Source of the DNA: Salinibacterium sp. UTAS2018
GTDB taxonomy: Bacteria; Actinomycetota; Actinomycetes; Actinomycetales; Microbacteriaceae
DNA: 64,000 nt
NCBI RefSeq assembly: GCF_004118935.1
Contig: NZ_CP035375.1
Coordinates: 496,001 to 560,000 of the forward strand
Reading direction: 5' to 3'
Part shown: positions 17,527-25,257 of the stretch, piece after piece
Position numbering within the stretch: the stretch's first letter is position 1
Layout: every line of letters begins with the position of its first letter
Program-made: the position numbers and the translations under genes
Notes under the pieces: model-generated
What the model was told of the DNA's origin: nothing
The model's input: the letters and a program-made list of their open reading frames with translations, nothing else
The model's database searches: none

Positions 17527-18825
17527 CTATTCCGGAGCGAAGAACGCGGCGATTGCGCGGCTCAGCGCTATCGGGTCAGCAACGCCGCACAGCTCGCGTG
17601 CTGAATGCATGGAGAGCAACGGCAATCCCACATCGATGGTGCGGATGCCCAGGCGAGTTGCCGTGATCGGGCCGATCGTCGAGCCACAGGGCATGTCGTT
17701 GTTAGAGACGAACTCCTGATAATCGACTCCCGCTTGCCGGCAGGCGCGAGCCCACTCAGCGGCGCCGAGGCCGTCGGTGGCATAACGCTGGTTGGCGTTG
17801 ATCTTGAGTAGCGGCCCCCCGCCGAGTCTCGGACGGTTGGCGGGATCATGGCGCTCGGGATAGTTCGGGTGCGCAGCGTGGCCTGCGTCAGACGACAAAC
17901 ACCATGAGCCGGCGACGGCGCGCATCCGATCAGTTTCAGAACCGCCCAAACCGGCGCTAATGCGCGCGATCAGGTCGGCGAGGAACGGCCCGCCGGCGCC
18001 CGAGCGTGACGCCGAGCCGATCTCTTCGTGATCGAAAGCAACGAACAAGGGGATGTGGTCGAGCTTCGTGTCGAGCTCGAGCAGCGCGACGAGTCCCGCG
18101 TGCACCGACGACAGGTTGTCGAGCCGGCCAGAGGCGAAGAGGGCGTCGTCGAGGCCGAAGACGGCGGCAGCGGCAGTGTCGGCGACCACAATGTCATAGC
18201 CGTCGATGTCTTCCGCCGAGCGGTTCGTGGCTTTGGACGAGAGAATGGATGCGAGGTGGCCGAGCACGTCAGCGTCGTCGCGTTCGCCGAGGCCAAACAT
18301 CGGGTTCATGTGCGCCTGGCGCTTGAGGGTGAGTTTGTCGTTGACGCCGCGGTCCAAGTGAATGGCCAACTGCGGGAAGCGCAAGAGCGGCCCGGTGCGC
18401 ACCAGTTCAGTGCTGCCATCACGGAACGTGACTCGCCCCGCGAATTCGAGCTCGCGGTCCAGCCACGAGTTGAGCAATGGCCCACCGTAAATCTCCACGC
18501 CGGCCTGAAGCACGCCTTCTGACCCCGTCGTAGGCTTCGGCTTGAGTTTAAAACTTGGGGAGTCAGTGTGAGCGCCGAGGATACGAAAAGGCGTAGTGCC
18601 GACCGCTTTTGTCGGCTGAACCCACGCTGCGATCGCGCCATCCCGGATAACGAAGTACTTGGCGGCCTTGCGAGTGCGCGAACCGTTCCAGTCATCAGCT
18701 TCATGAAGCTCCGTGAAACCAGCGTCTCGCAATCGCCGAGCAGCTTCGGCTACCGCATGAAATGACGAGGGGGAAGCGGCGACAAAAGAGGCAAGATCGT
18801 GGACATGTTCCAGGGCAGCAGTCAT
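17527..18825 (-). CDS. M18 family aminopeptidase (aspartyl aminopeptidase-like)
   Basis: 432 residues, normal family length. Metal and catalytic motifs: GAHTDSPSFKLKP (first His-Asp), VAFDHEEIGSASRSGAGGPF (acidic pair, DHEE), SSDAGHAAHPNYPERHDP and the C-terminal STIGPITATRLGIRTIDVGLPLLSMHSARELCG. These binuclear zinc enzymes form dodecamers and remove N-terminal Asp/Glu or other residues in peptide turnover. The nearest upstream -10-like element is GACAAT, six bases before the ATG. Probably transcribed separately from the Eis-like gene. Confidence 0.95.
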   Translation of the reverse strand: MTAALEHVHDLASFVAASPSSFHAVAEAARRLRDAGFTELHEADDWNGSRTRKAAKYFVIRDGAIAAWVQPTKAVGTTPFRILGAHTDSPSFKLKPKPTTGSEGVLQAGVEIYGGPLLNSWLDRELEFAGRVTFRDGSTELVRTGPLLRFPQLAIHLDRGVNDKLTLKRQAHMNPMFGLGERDDADVLGHLASILSSKATNRSAEDIDGYDIVVADTAAAAVFGLDDALFASGRLDNLSSVHAGLVALLELDTKLDHIPLFVAFDHEEIGSASRSGAGGPFLADLIARISAGLGGSETDRMRAVAGSWCLSSDAGHAAHPNYPERHDPANRPRLGGGPLLKINANQRYATDGLGAAEWARACRQAGVDYQEFVSNNDMPCGSTIGPITATRLGIRTIDVGLPLLSMHSARELCGVADPIALSRAIAAFFAPE

Positions 18826-18862
18826 GCGACTATTGTCGCACCACTCGCAGCCCCTTTCCCGC

Positions 18863-18884
18863 CGGGGCGGTCGTCAGCGCCCCG
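18863..18884 (-). terminator. Hairpin after the Eis-like gene
   Basis: CGGGGCG (18863-18869) pairs with CGCCCCG (18878-18884), and outer GC/GC bases extend it with a bulge. It lies just past the stop of the gene ending at 18905. No U-run. Confidence 0.35.
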
Positions 18885-18904
18885 CCGGCACACGTCGAGA
18901 GCGG

Positions 18905-20224
18905 TTAGAACCAGACGCTCAACCACGGAGTCGTTGCAGAGTGAAAAATGCGCGCGACAACAGCGCCAGCACCCGGTGTGAGCTCAACGACATGGCCGCC
19001 AGTAATCAACGACGACACGGATACTCCCCCGAGATATAGCGAGCTGAGCTCGTTCACTGATAACGACACTGCTGGCATACCCTCTGGAAGATCTTCTACA
19101 GCGCGGACGGTCGGCATCCCCGCATCATCGGTTTCGAGCACGAAACGACCGTTCGCGAAACCAAGCTCGTCGCTGACCTCGAAACCGATCTGGCCGGCGC
19201 TGGAATACGTGCGGGCGTTCAGCGAGGCCGGGACGTCGAGGATGCGAAGCCACAGATGATCAATGGGCGACACGCGCGCAGAACGCATGTCGGAGAGCAT
19301 CCAGAGCAGGGGTTCATCGACCGAGCGCAACTCAGCCTTAACCTCACGGACGAGATCGACTTCAAGCACATAGCGCCAGAGTGCTTCGTACGCTTCCGGC
19401 GTTTCGGCGAGCAAGTAGTCAACCGTGAGCTTGTGGTTCGAGAAATCGAGGCCGCCGCCAGCGACGCGGTACACGACGAATCCGCGCGGAGTGCCATCTT
19501 CATCGTCAAAGCGCACTACGCGAGTGTGCTTGGTGTAGTCCTCTTCGCCGGGCGCAGTTCCAGCGATCCGCTCCCACAGAAGTGGCCACGGTTTGATCTG
19601 GCCGGGGTGAGAGAGCCGAACGCGCTCGAAGACCGTAGGGGCTTCGGCAACGAACACCGATGGTGCAACATGTTGAAGCACGCCGCGACGCTCGCGTACC
19701 GGAATAGCAGCGCGTGTCGTGTCGATCGTGAGGTCGGCCGCGAAGACTGCCTGACCGAAACCGAAACGGCCGTAAATCGTGGATTCTGAGACTGTGAGCG
19801 TTGCCATCGGCAGGCCCATGTCGACCGCTGAACGCAGCTCGCCCTCGAGTAGAGCACGGGCGATACCGCGACGGCGGTGAGTGGGCGACACCGTCACTGA
19901 GCTGATTGCCCACGCGTCGATGCTGCGACTACCGGGGACAGTGACCTGTTCTGTCCACGAGCTCACCGTGGCGACCGGCACCTCCGGAGCAACCAGCTGT
20001 TTATCCCAGACACCAACGGTGCGCCGATAGGTGACACCAGCAAAAGCCGAGTCGACCTGCTCCTTCGACATCGCTGGACCGTGAAAACCGCGAGAGTCAG
20101 CTTGGAACCATGCCTCGAAGGCAGCTCGATCGGAGGTGTCTACGAGATCGTACTGAAACCCACTTGCGGCGAGAGAAGCGGCCGAAGTGAGATCAACAGG
20201 ATGGTGAGCAAAGTCGTTGGTCAT
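18905..20224 (-). CDS. Eis-like GNAT family N-acetyltransferase
   Basis: 439 residues, the length of Eis proteins. The N-terminal GNAT domain (about 20-150) has the acetyl-CoA loop HRRRGIARALLEGEL; a second degenerate GNAT-like domain follows; the C-terminal part (about 335-439) resembles the SCP2-like domain and ends in a hydrophobic WLSVWF, like the C-terminal Phe that acts as general base in Eis enzymes. Mycobacterial Eis acetylates aminoglycosides and proteins at several positions; the substrate here is unknown. TATCGT lies six bases before the ATG, so it may have its own leaderless promoter although the DarT-like gene ends only 21 bases upstream on the same strand. Confidence 0.88.
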   Translation of the reverse strand: MTNDFAHHPVDLTSAASLAASGFQYDLVDTSDRAAFEAWFQADSRGFHGPAMSKEQVDSAFAGVTYRRTVGVWDKQLVAPEVPVATVSSWTEQVTVPGSRSIDAWAISSVTVSPTHRRRGIARALLEGELRSAVDMGLPMATLTVSESTIYGRFGFGQAVFAADLTIDTTRAAIPVRERRGVLQHVAPSVFVAEAPTVFERVRLSHPGQIKPWPLLWERIAGTAPGEEDYTKHTRVVRFDDEDGTPRGFVVYRVAGGGLDFSNHKLTVDYLLAETPEAYEALWRYVLEVDLVREVKAELRSVDEPLLWMLSDMRSARVSPIDHLWLRILDVPASLNARTYSSAGQIGFEVSDELGFANGRFVLETDDAGMPTVRAVEDLPEGMPAVSLSVNELSSLYLGGVSVSSLITGGHVVELTPGAGAVVARIFHSATTPWLSVWF

Positions 20225-20230
20225 GCACCA

Positions 20231-20236
20231 ACGATA
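20231..20236 (-). promoter_or_regulatory. -10 element of a leaderless promoter (Eis-like gene)
   Basis: TATCGT on the minus strand, six bases (TGGTGC) before ATG 20224, in the 21-base gap after the DarT-like gene. It would make the acetyltransferase partly independent of that gene. Confidence 0.45.
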
Positions 20237-20245
20237 TCGCGAACT

Positions 20246-20995
20246 TTACTGAATGAACCATGGCGGATAAACGGCCACCTTGGTCTTAAACGAAGCGCCA
20301 TCCAGCAACGCCTTAACACGCTCGCGAGCCTTGTCGCTCGCCACGCCCACGAGCTGAACATCGTCGAACGCGAACGAGCCATGGATGAGCACTTCGGCAT
20401 CGTCGGTAAGTTCGTCAGCCCGAAGGTTGCCGAGCATGCGCGTGATTGCGGTTTCATCGGTTGCAAAGCGGGTGAGGCTGGCTGCGGCATCGCCGTCAGC
20501 TAACACAGCGTCTTCGCCGAGAGCGCGAACGGTGCTCACGAGAAAGACGAAATCCGTGGGGGTAGCGGTGCGGGCGGCATCCGACCAACGAGGCTCGACG
20601 GCCCCGGCGCGCAGTTCACGCCACGACGTGGATTCTGGCACGAGGCTGAAGGGAACATAGCGGTTGACGGGCTCGCCGGTGGTCAGCGCTGCAGACTCTC
20701 GAAGCTCACGAGTGAGTGGAGAACTGATGTCAAGGATTGCGTCTTCGATCGAGGCCGCGGCAACGAGCTGGCCTTCTCGGAGAATGCTCTCGAGATTGCT
20801 GATGTGAGTGACGTGGTACACGCGCTGATCAGAGAGTGAAGGGACCTTCGCACTGGAGGCCCGAGGCGTACCGGGAACTCGCTTAGAACGAGAAGGGCTG
20901 CTGGCGCGCGTTACAGGCTTGACAGGGACTGCTTTAGGGAAGCAGGAATCGCACAGGCCATTTTCGAAGCCGTGGATACACTCGGTGCCAGACAT
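20246..20995 (-). CDS. DarT-family (DUF4433) ADP-ribosyltransferase-like protein
   Basis: 249 residues. The family pattern is visible in order: VYHVTHISNLESILREGQL (59-77, NAD-site His), NRYVPFSLVPES (111-122, like the DarT segment YVPxYxxPxxP), LADGDAAASLTRF (165-177) and DDAEVLIHGSFAFDDV, where E201 is the expected catalytic Glu. DarT enzymes ADP-ribosylate thymidine in single-stranded DNA. An unusual N-terminal CxHx6CxxC cluster (C6, H8, C15, C18) could bind zinc, and a basic Ser-rich linker joins it to the domain. No DarG-like macrodomain antitoxin is adjacent: the next gene is Eis-like. GAGAGGA lies before the ATG. Activity and target are inferred from family only. Confidence 0.78.
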   Translation of the reverse strand: MSGTECIHGFENGLCDSCFPKAVPVKPVTRASSPSRSKRVPGTPRASSAKVPSLSDQRVYHVTHISNLESILREGQLVAAASIEDAILDISSPLTRELRESAALTTGEPVNRYVPFSLVPESTSWRELRAGAVEPRWSDAARTATPTDFVFLVSTVRALGEDAVLADGDAAASLTRFATDETAITRMLGNLRADELTDDAEVLIHGSFAFDDVQLVGVASDKARERVKALLDGASFKTKVAVYPPWFIQ

Positions 20996-21046
20996 AGGGT
21001 CCTCTCTCGGAGTTCAGAAATGACCTCCGTATCCAAGGTACGGCAA

Positions 21047-22246
21047 TTATCGACGCTGTATTGCCGACTCTGCACGTCGAGCGAGTTCTCGAAGAAGAGT
21101 TTCATGGCTGAGGTCGAAGCGTCGTGGTTCGGTATCGAAGACGCAGATAGCTCCAACGATGTCGCCGTGGGGATTGGTAATGGGAAAGCCAGCGTAGAAA
21201 CGGATACGCGGTCCTCGCACCACCCAGGGATGATCGGCGAAACGCTCGTCTTTCAGTGTGTTTTCCAGCACTACGAGACCGCGCGTAGTGAAAGCGCGGC
21301 TACAGAAGGCGCCTGCCTCTTCGCGTCGCATATCCCCTACTCCAGATATGGAGGTGAACCAGTGCGCTTCTTGATCATGGAAAGTAACCGCCGCTCCCGT
21401 CGTGTCAAAAAGCACTCGCGCGGATTGTGTGATCGTGGTCAACGAGTTCGAGACTGCTGTCGTGGTGAGAGTCGTGTTGTCGAGTACAGCGAGAGGCGTT
21501 GCAGTTGAAGGGATCGAAGCCGGTGGCAGCGCAACGCGAGTGAGTTGCGCAGCCACGGCTGGTGCGACCTCTCGAGCCCAGTGCGCGTAGGTCGGGCTGT
21601 CAAGAAGAACCTCAGTCGTGCCTTCTCTTACGGTCGCGGCAACGAAAGTGACGCTGGCGCGAGCGGCACACAGTTGCTCGCTAATGTCGTTCAGGTTCTG
21701 GATGTTGCGGTTGATAACTGCCACAAGTGGCGAGGGCAGCGAGACAAACCCATCGATGGGAGCGATGCCCAAGATCGAAGTGTGGAGAGCACCACCGCCG
21801 GAATCTCTGATGGTGTCGAGCAGGGTTGTGACCGCGCGGCGCCAACCGAAGAGCGAACGAAAATGAAGAACTTCGCCACCACCGAGGGTCAGCACGAGTG
21901 CATCGTAGCGATTCAAACGTGCCCAGTTAATGACGACGCCAACGTCGGCGTTAGACATGGTCGGATCTGAGACGATATCGACGCTGCACCCCCGGCGCGT
22001 TAGCGCCGATAGCTCGCGGGCTAGATGGCCCCCAAGACCGAGCTCATGAGTATGCACTCCGAGACCGGAGGATTTTCCGGGGCCCACGAGCAGCACTTTG
22101 TCGGGGTCTGGGCCAATCGATTCGGCGCGCGGATTGTCGCTCGGCGCAATGAGCGCCCGCCAACGTTGCGGATAAACCGCGAGCCACAGTGTGATTATCG
22201 GCCACGCCAATAGCGCAGCATAGCTACGAAACAATCGAGTCCCCAC
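21047..22246 (-). CDS. SGNH-like domain fused to a C-terminal GAF domain
   Basis: 399 residues. A hydrophobic N-terminus (about 8-26, LLAWPIITLWLAV) suggests a membrane anchor. Residues about 48-235 look like an SGNH/GDSL fold (KVLLVGPGKSSGLGVHTHELGLGG; LVLTLGGGEVL; SPTYAHWAREVAP), but the Gly-Asp-Ser nucleophile block reads GPG, so classical esterase activity is doubtful. Residues about 250-395 are a GAF domain (FCSRAFTTRGLVVLENTLKDERFADHPWV, RFYAGFPITNPHGDIVGAICVFD), a small-molecule or redox sensor fold. The gene lies near a shorter paralogue at 23462-24175. A role as a membrane-tethered sensor is an inference. Confidence 0.68.
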   Translation of the reverse strand: MGTRLFRSYAALLAWPIITLWLAVYPQRWRALIAPSDNPRAESIGPDPDKVLLVGPGKSSGLGVHTHELGLGGHLARELSALTRRGCSVDIVSDPTMSNADVGVVINWARLNRYDALVLTLGGGEVLHFRSLFGWRRAVTTLLDTIRDSGGGALHTSILGIAPIDGFVSLPSPLVAVINRNIQNLNDISEQLCAARASVTFVAATVREGTTEVLLDSPTYAHWAREVAPAVAAQLTRVALPPASIPSTATPLAVLDNTTLTTTAVSNSLTTITQSARVLFDTTGAAVTFHDQEAHWFTSISGVGDMRREEAGAFCSRAFTTRGLVVLENTLKDERFADHPWVVRGPRIRFYAGFPITNPHGDIVGAICVFDTEPRRFDLSHETLLRELARRAESAIQRR

Positions 22247-22331
22247 CTGAATCCCCAGACACGGGCACTCTAGGCTGCTCAGTATAGAGTTGAATACTTT
22301 TCAGTACCAGCAAGACTGAGGAAAAATGAGA

Positions 22332-22694
22332 TTATTTGCGTGCAGCCTTCGCGGCGCGCTCGGTCTTCACGCGAGCATTTTCCTCATTCACGGCGGCGTG
22401 AACGGATCGCTCGGCAACTAGCCACTCTGGCATCTCAACGAGGAGCGCTTTGATTTCAACGGTCGTCATGACGTCGGGTGCGCCAGCGCGCGCAAGCCCG
22501 GACGCTGAGACACCGAGCTTCTGGGCTACAACCGAGCGAGGGTGCGGACCATCAGCGCGCAGTTTTGTGAGCCACTCCGGTGGAGTGGCAAGAAGTTCAG
22601 CAAATACTTCGCGGCTAATTTCGGAATCACGGAACTCTTCCGGAGCGGCGGGAAGGTAAATTCCTAGCTTCTTGGCGACTGTTGCGGGCTTCAT
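22332..22694 (-). CDS. DUF5997 family protein
   Basis: 120 residues, no signal peptide or membrane helix. It begins MKPATVAKKLGIYLPAAPEEFRD and contains LATPPEWLTKLRADGPHPRSVVAQKLGVSASGLARAG, which looks like a helix-turn-helix-type helical bundle; the C-terminal end is Lys/Arg/Ala-rich. This matches the actinobacterial DUF5997 family of unknown function. ATG 22694 is preferred because homologues start there; a GTG at 22709 is in frame. It is divergent from a LysR-substrate-domain gene with only 37 bases between starts, a pairing I recall as recurrent in actinobacteria. Confidence 0.82.
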   Translation of the reverse strand: MKPATVAKKLGIYLPAAPEEFRDSEISREVFAELLATPPEWLTKLRADGPHPRSVVAQKLGVSASGLARAGAPDVMTTVEIKALLVEMPEWLVAERSVHAAVNEENARVKTERAAKAARK

Positions 22695-22719
22695 GGTCTG
22701 GACTGGCACCCCCCAAGAC

Positions 22720-22725
22720 TAACCT
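22720..22725 (+). promoter_or_regulatory. -10 element of a leaderless promoter (LysR-domain gene)
   Basis: TAACCT, then six bases (GAACAC), then ATG 22732. With only 37 bases between the two divergent starts there is hardly room for a leader, which supports the call. Confidence 0.5.
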
Positions 22726-22731
22726 GAACAC

Positions 22732-23451
22732 ATGCCAACATCATTCACTGTCGCCTTTGTCCTCGGGGCGACGCCCGGCAAATGGTCGCGAGTCTGGCGG
22801 GAGCGGCTTCCGGAGAGCCCGATCGAGTTGGTGCCCAGCGAGCAGGCGGAGGCGTTGGCGATGCTCGCAGCAGGCACTGCTGACGTAGCACTCGTGCGTT
22901 TGCCAATTGATCGTGCTCTCGACAGCGACCGCCCGTTGGCGGCAATCCCGCTCTATACGGAGCGCGCCGTTGCTGTCATCCCCAAAGATCACGAACTGGC
23001 TCAAGGGAACGAAATACCTCTCGCTGAACTTGCTGCTGTGCAACTCATCGATGACGAGTGGCGCGCCGCAGTCGACCTAGTTGCGGCCAATGTTGGAATC
23101 ACGGTGATTCCCCAAGCAGTTGCCCGCGCTCTCATGCGCAAGGACGTCGTCTCGCGAATCGTCAGTGACGGCCCAGAGTGGCAAGTCGCCGTAGCCTGGC
23201 GCGATGGTTCCGTAGATCCCTTGGTCGAAGAGTTCATTGGGATCGTGCGGGGCCGCACCGCCAAAAGCTCGCGTGGCACCGCCGGCGGAGCAGAAGCGGA
23301 GGAGGCGGAGTCGCCGAAGCGGGCTTCCCGAGCATCCGGCACAAAGAAAGCTCCATCGCAGCGCGCTGCCGCCCGGTCGTCCGGGGCTAAAGCGGCGCCG
23401 AGGCGCCCAGACCGGCCTGCATTTAACCGAAACAAACGCCGTAAGGGCTGA
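22732..23451 (+). CDS. LysR-type substrate-binding domain protein without HTH
   Basis: 239 residues. Residues 1-170 form a type 2 periplasmic-binding-like effector domain (FTVAFVLGATPGKW, AGTADVALVRLP, LYTERAVAVIPKDHELA, VAANVGITVIPQAVA), but the winged-helix DNA-binding half of LysR regulators is absent. The last ~60 residues are low-complexity and basic (SKRASRASGTKKAPSQRAAARSS, ending NKRRKG), a possible nucleic-acid-binding tail. It has no signal peptide, so it is cytoplasmic. It could regulate through the divergent DUF5997 protein, which is a candidate for the missing DNA-binding part. That interaction is hypothesis only. Confidence 0.8.
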   Translation: MPTSFTVAFVLGATPGKWSRVWRERLPESPIELVPSEQAEALAMLAAGTADVALVRLPIDRALDSDRPLAAIPLYTERAVAVIPKDHELAQGNEIPLAELAAVQLIDDEWRAAVDLVAANVGITVIPQAVARALMRKDVVSRIVSDGPEWQVAVAWRDGSVDPLVEEFIGIVRGRTAKSSRGTAGGAEAEEAESPKRASRASGTKKAPSQRAAARSSGAKAAPRRPDRPAFNRNKRRKG

Positions 23452-23461
23452 CGTTGTTTGC

Positions 23462-24175
23462 TTAGCCCTCGGAAGGGCGCGACGGGAACTGGGCTACTAC
23501 AGCGGGAACAAGGCTTGCTGCCCACTCCTGGTAACGCGACCGACCCTCGATATTTTCTGCGTCTTCAGCGGCCGGCCCAAACTCGATGCGGTGAACGCGA
23601 TCGTGCGCGCGCGCGATTGATTGCAGTTGATCGTTAAACCCGTTGGCGGTGTGAGCCATACGTCGTTGATAGGTCGCGGTAAAGGTCGACATTTTCGGAG
23701 TGTTGCAGTCAACCAAGAAAATTCGAGTGTTGGTGCTTGATTTCTCGAGCACGTCGGTGACAAGTGCTTCAAGCTGATTGCCCCACAGCTTGGGAGGAGT
23801 GAGCGAGAGAATTTCGAGGGTTCCGAACGACAGAATCACAATGTCAGCGTCGTCGAGAACGCGGGGCGTCAGCCTCTTTCTGGCGCTCTTCGCTTGGAGC
23901 CCGGGAGCAGTGACGGTGATGACTTGGGTTCCGCGTTGCGTTCGTGACGTCAGTGCGCGAGCAAAAGAGCCGCCCAACGCTAGTTCGTGAGATGCGACGC
24001 CGTATCCGATGACGATTCCCGAGCCGCACAGTACGACTTTGTGGGGATTAGGGCCTTCAGCACGAACCATAGCGGCGTCTTTGGGGCGTGGGTAACCGCG
24101 CCAAGAATTGGGTGAAACGCGCACCCACATAAAGATGAAAATCTTCATGATGACGTGTTCTAGGGTGGCGAACAT
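23462..24175 (-). CDS. SGNH-like protein, paralogue of the SGNH-GAF protein
   Basis: 237 residues. A hydrophobic N-terminus (VIMKIFIFMWV) is followed by KVVLCGSGIVIGYGVASHELALGGSFARALTSRTQRG and ILSFGTLEIL, which align with the SGNH half of the protein encoded at 21047-22246 (shared GxGxxxGxGVxxHELxLGG). The catalytic His block is replaced by YQEWAAS, so it is likely a catalytically dead member. There is no GAF domain. ATG 24175 is chosen for its GGAG eight bases upstream; an in-frame TTG at 24229 lacks one. Function unknown. Confidence 0.65.
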   Translation of the reverse strand: MFATLEHVIMKIFIFMWVRVSPNSWRGYPRPKDAAMVRAEGPNPHKVVLCGSGIVIGYGVASHELALGGSFARALTSRTQRGTQVITVTAPGLQAKSARKRLTPRVLDDADIVILSFGTLEILSLTPPKLWGNQLEALVTDVLEKSSTNTRIFLVDCNTPKMSTFTATYQRRMAHTANGFNDQLQSIARAHDRVHRIEFGPAAEDAENIEGRSRYQEWAASLVPAVVAQFPSRPSEG

Positions 24176-24340
24176 TTCGCGAACTCCGTTTCGGGTAGCG
24201 CCGGAGAGGGTCGAAGGGGTGAGGTTCAACGAAGCTTCCCGGCGGGACGGGTTGCTCTAATTAGGCGAAGATTATCACCGAAAAACCGCCATTCCTAGAG
24301 CAGAGCCCGAAATGATCGCGCTCTCACCTCTGCGCTCAAG

Positions 24341-24363
24341 AAAAAACGTCGCGTTGTGCGCCG
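24341..24363 (-). terminator. Candidate intrinsic terminator of the DrrAB-like operon
   Basis: On the minus strand CGGCGC, loop ACAAC, GCGACG (one mismatch) is followed directly by TTTTTTCTT. It lies about 50 bases past the permease stop. The remaining gap up to the SGNH-like gene shows nothing recognisable. Confidence 0.5.
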
Positions 24364-24411
24364 ATCACGCCGCTGTCGCAAAGCATAAGGAAATGCTCTT
24401 GTGGCGCTCCA

Positions 24412-25257
24412 CTAGCGGCTGCTGATGTGTGCAAATTTGCGCACCGCGAGAGGAACGAAAATCGCAAGCATGACGGTGATGCCGATGAGCACCGTGAGCA
24501 CAGGATGCTGTTGCGTCCACACCTCAGACTGGGCTGAGCCGGCAGGTGTATTGCCGAAAAGCTCGCGAGCCGCTTGCACGAGAGCGGAAACCGGGTTGAA
24601 CTCGGCAAAAATTCGCAGCGGAGTAGGCAGCGTTTCGGCGGGAACGAAGGCGTTGGAGATGAACGTCAGCGGAAAGAGCACCAGAAATGACACATTGTTG
24701 ATAACTTCGGGGCTGCGCACGCTCATGCCGATATAGGCCATGACCCACGAGAGCGCGTAGGCAAAGAGCAGCAGGAGAGCAATCGCGGCAATCGCCTCGA
24801 ACGGGCTCGATTTGATGCGCCATCCCACGATCAAACCGGTCGCCATCATCACGATCATGGAGATCGAGTTGATGAGAAGGTCGCCGTTAGTGCGGCCGAC
24901 CAGCACCGCTGAGGGGCTCATGGGTAGGGTGCGGAAGCGGTCGATGATGCCGTCTTTGAGGTCTTGTGCCATCGCCGACCCGGAATAGGTGGAGCCAAAA
25001 ACAACGGTCTGCGCAAAGATGCCGGCCATGATGAATTCGGCGTACGTGCTGCCCGGGATATCGATGACACCGGCGTAGACATAGGTAAAGAGCAGCACGA
25101 ACATGATGGGCTGCAATGTCGTGAAGACCAGGATGTCAGGCACGCGCTTGATCTTGATGAGGTTACGTCGGGTGGTGATCCAGCCGTCGTTGAGCCAATT
25201 CATCAAAGGCGAAGCTGTGGCGGTGCTCGGCGTCGCGGTGGGAATGGTGGCGGTCAT
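24412..25257 (-). CDS. ABC-2 type permease (DrrB-like exporter)
   Basis: 281 residues, six membrane helices, with the family motif VFGSTYSGSAMAQDLKDGIIDRFRTLPMSPSAVLVGR before the central helices. DrrB-type permeases pair with DrrA ATPases to export drugs, lipids or secondary metabolites. Its start overlaps the stop of the ATPase gene by 4 bases. Substrate unknown. Confidence 0.9.
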   Translation of the reverse strand: MTATIPTATPSTATASPLMNWLNDGWITTRRNLIKIKRVPDILVFTTLQPIMFVLLFTYVYAGVIDIPGSTYAEFIMAGIFAQTVVFGSTYSGSAMAQDLKDGIIDRFRTLPMSPSAVLVGRTNGDLLINSISMIVMMATGLIVGWRIKSSPFEAIAAIALLLLFAYALSWVMAYIGMSVRSPEVINNVSFLVLFPLTFISNAFVPAETLPTPLRIFAEFNPVSALVQAARELFGNTPAGSAQSEVWTQQHPVLTVLIGITVMLAIFVPLAVRKFAHISSR

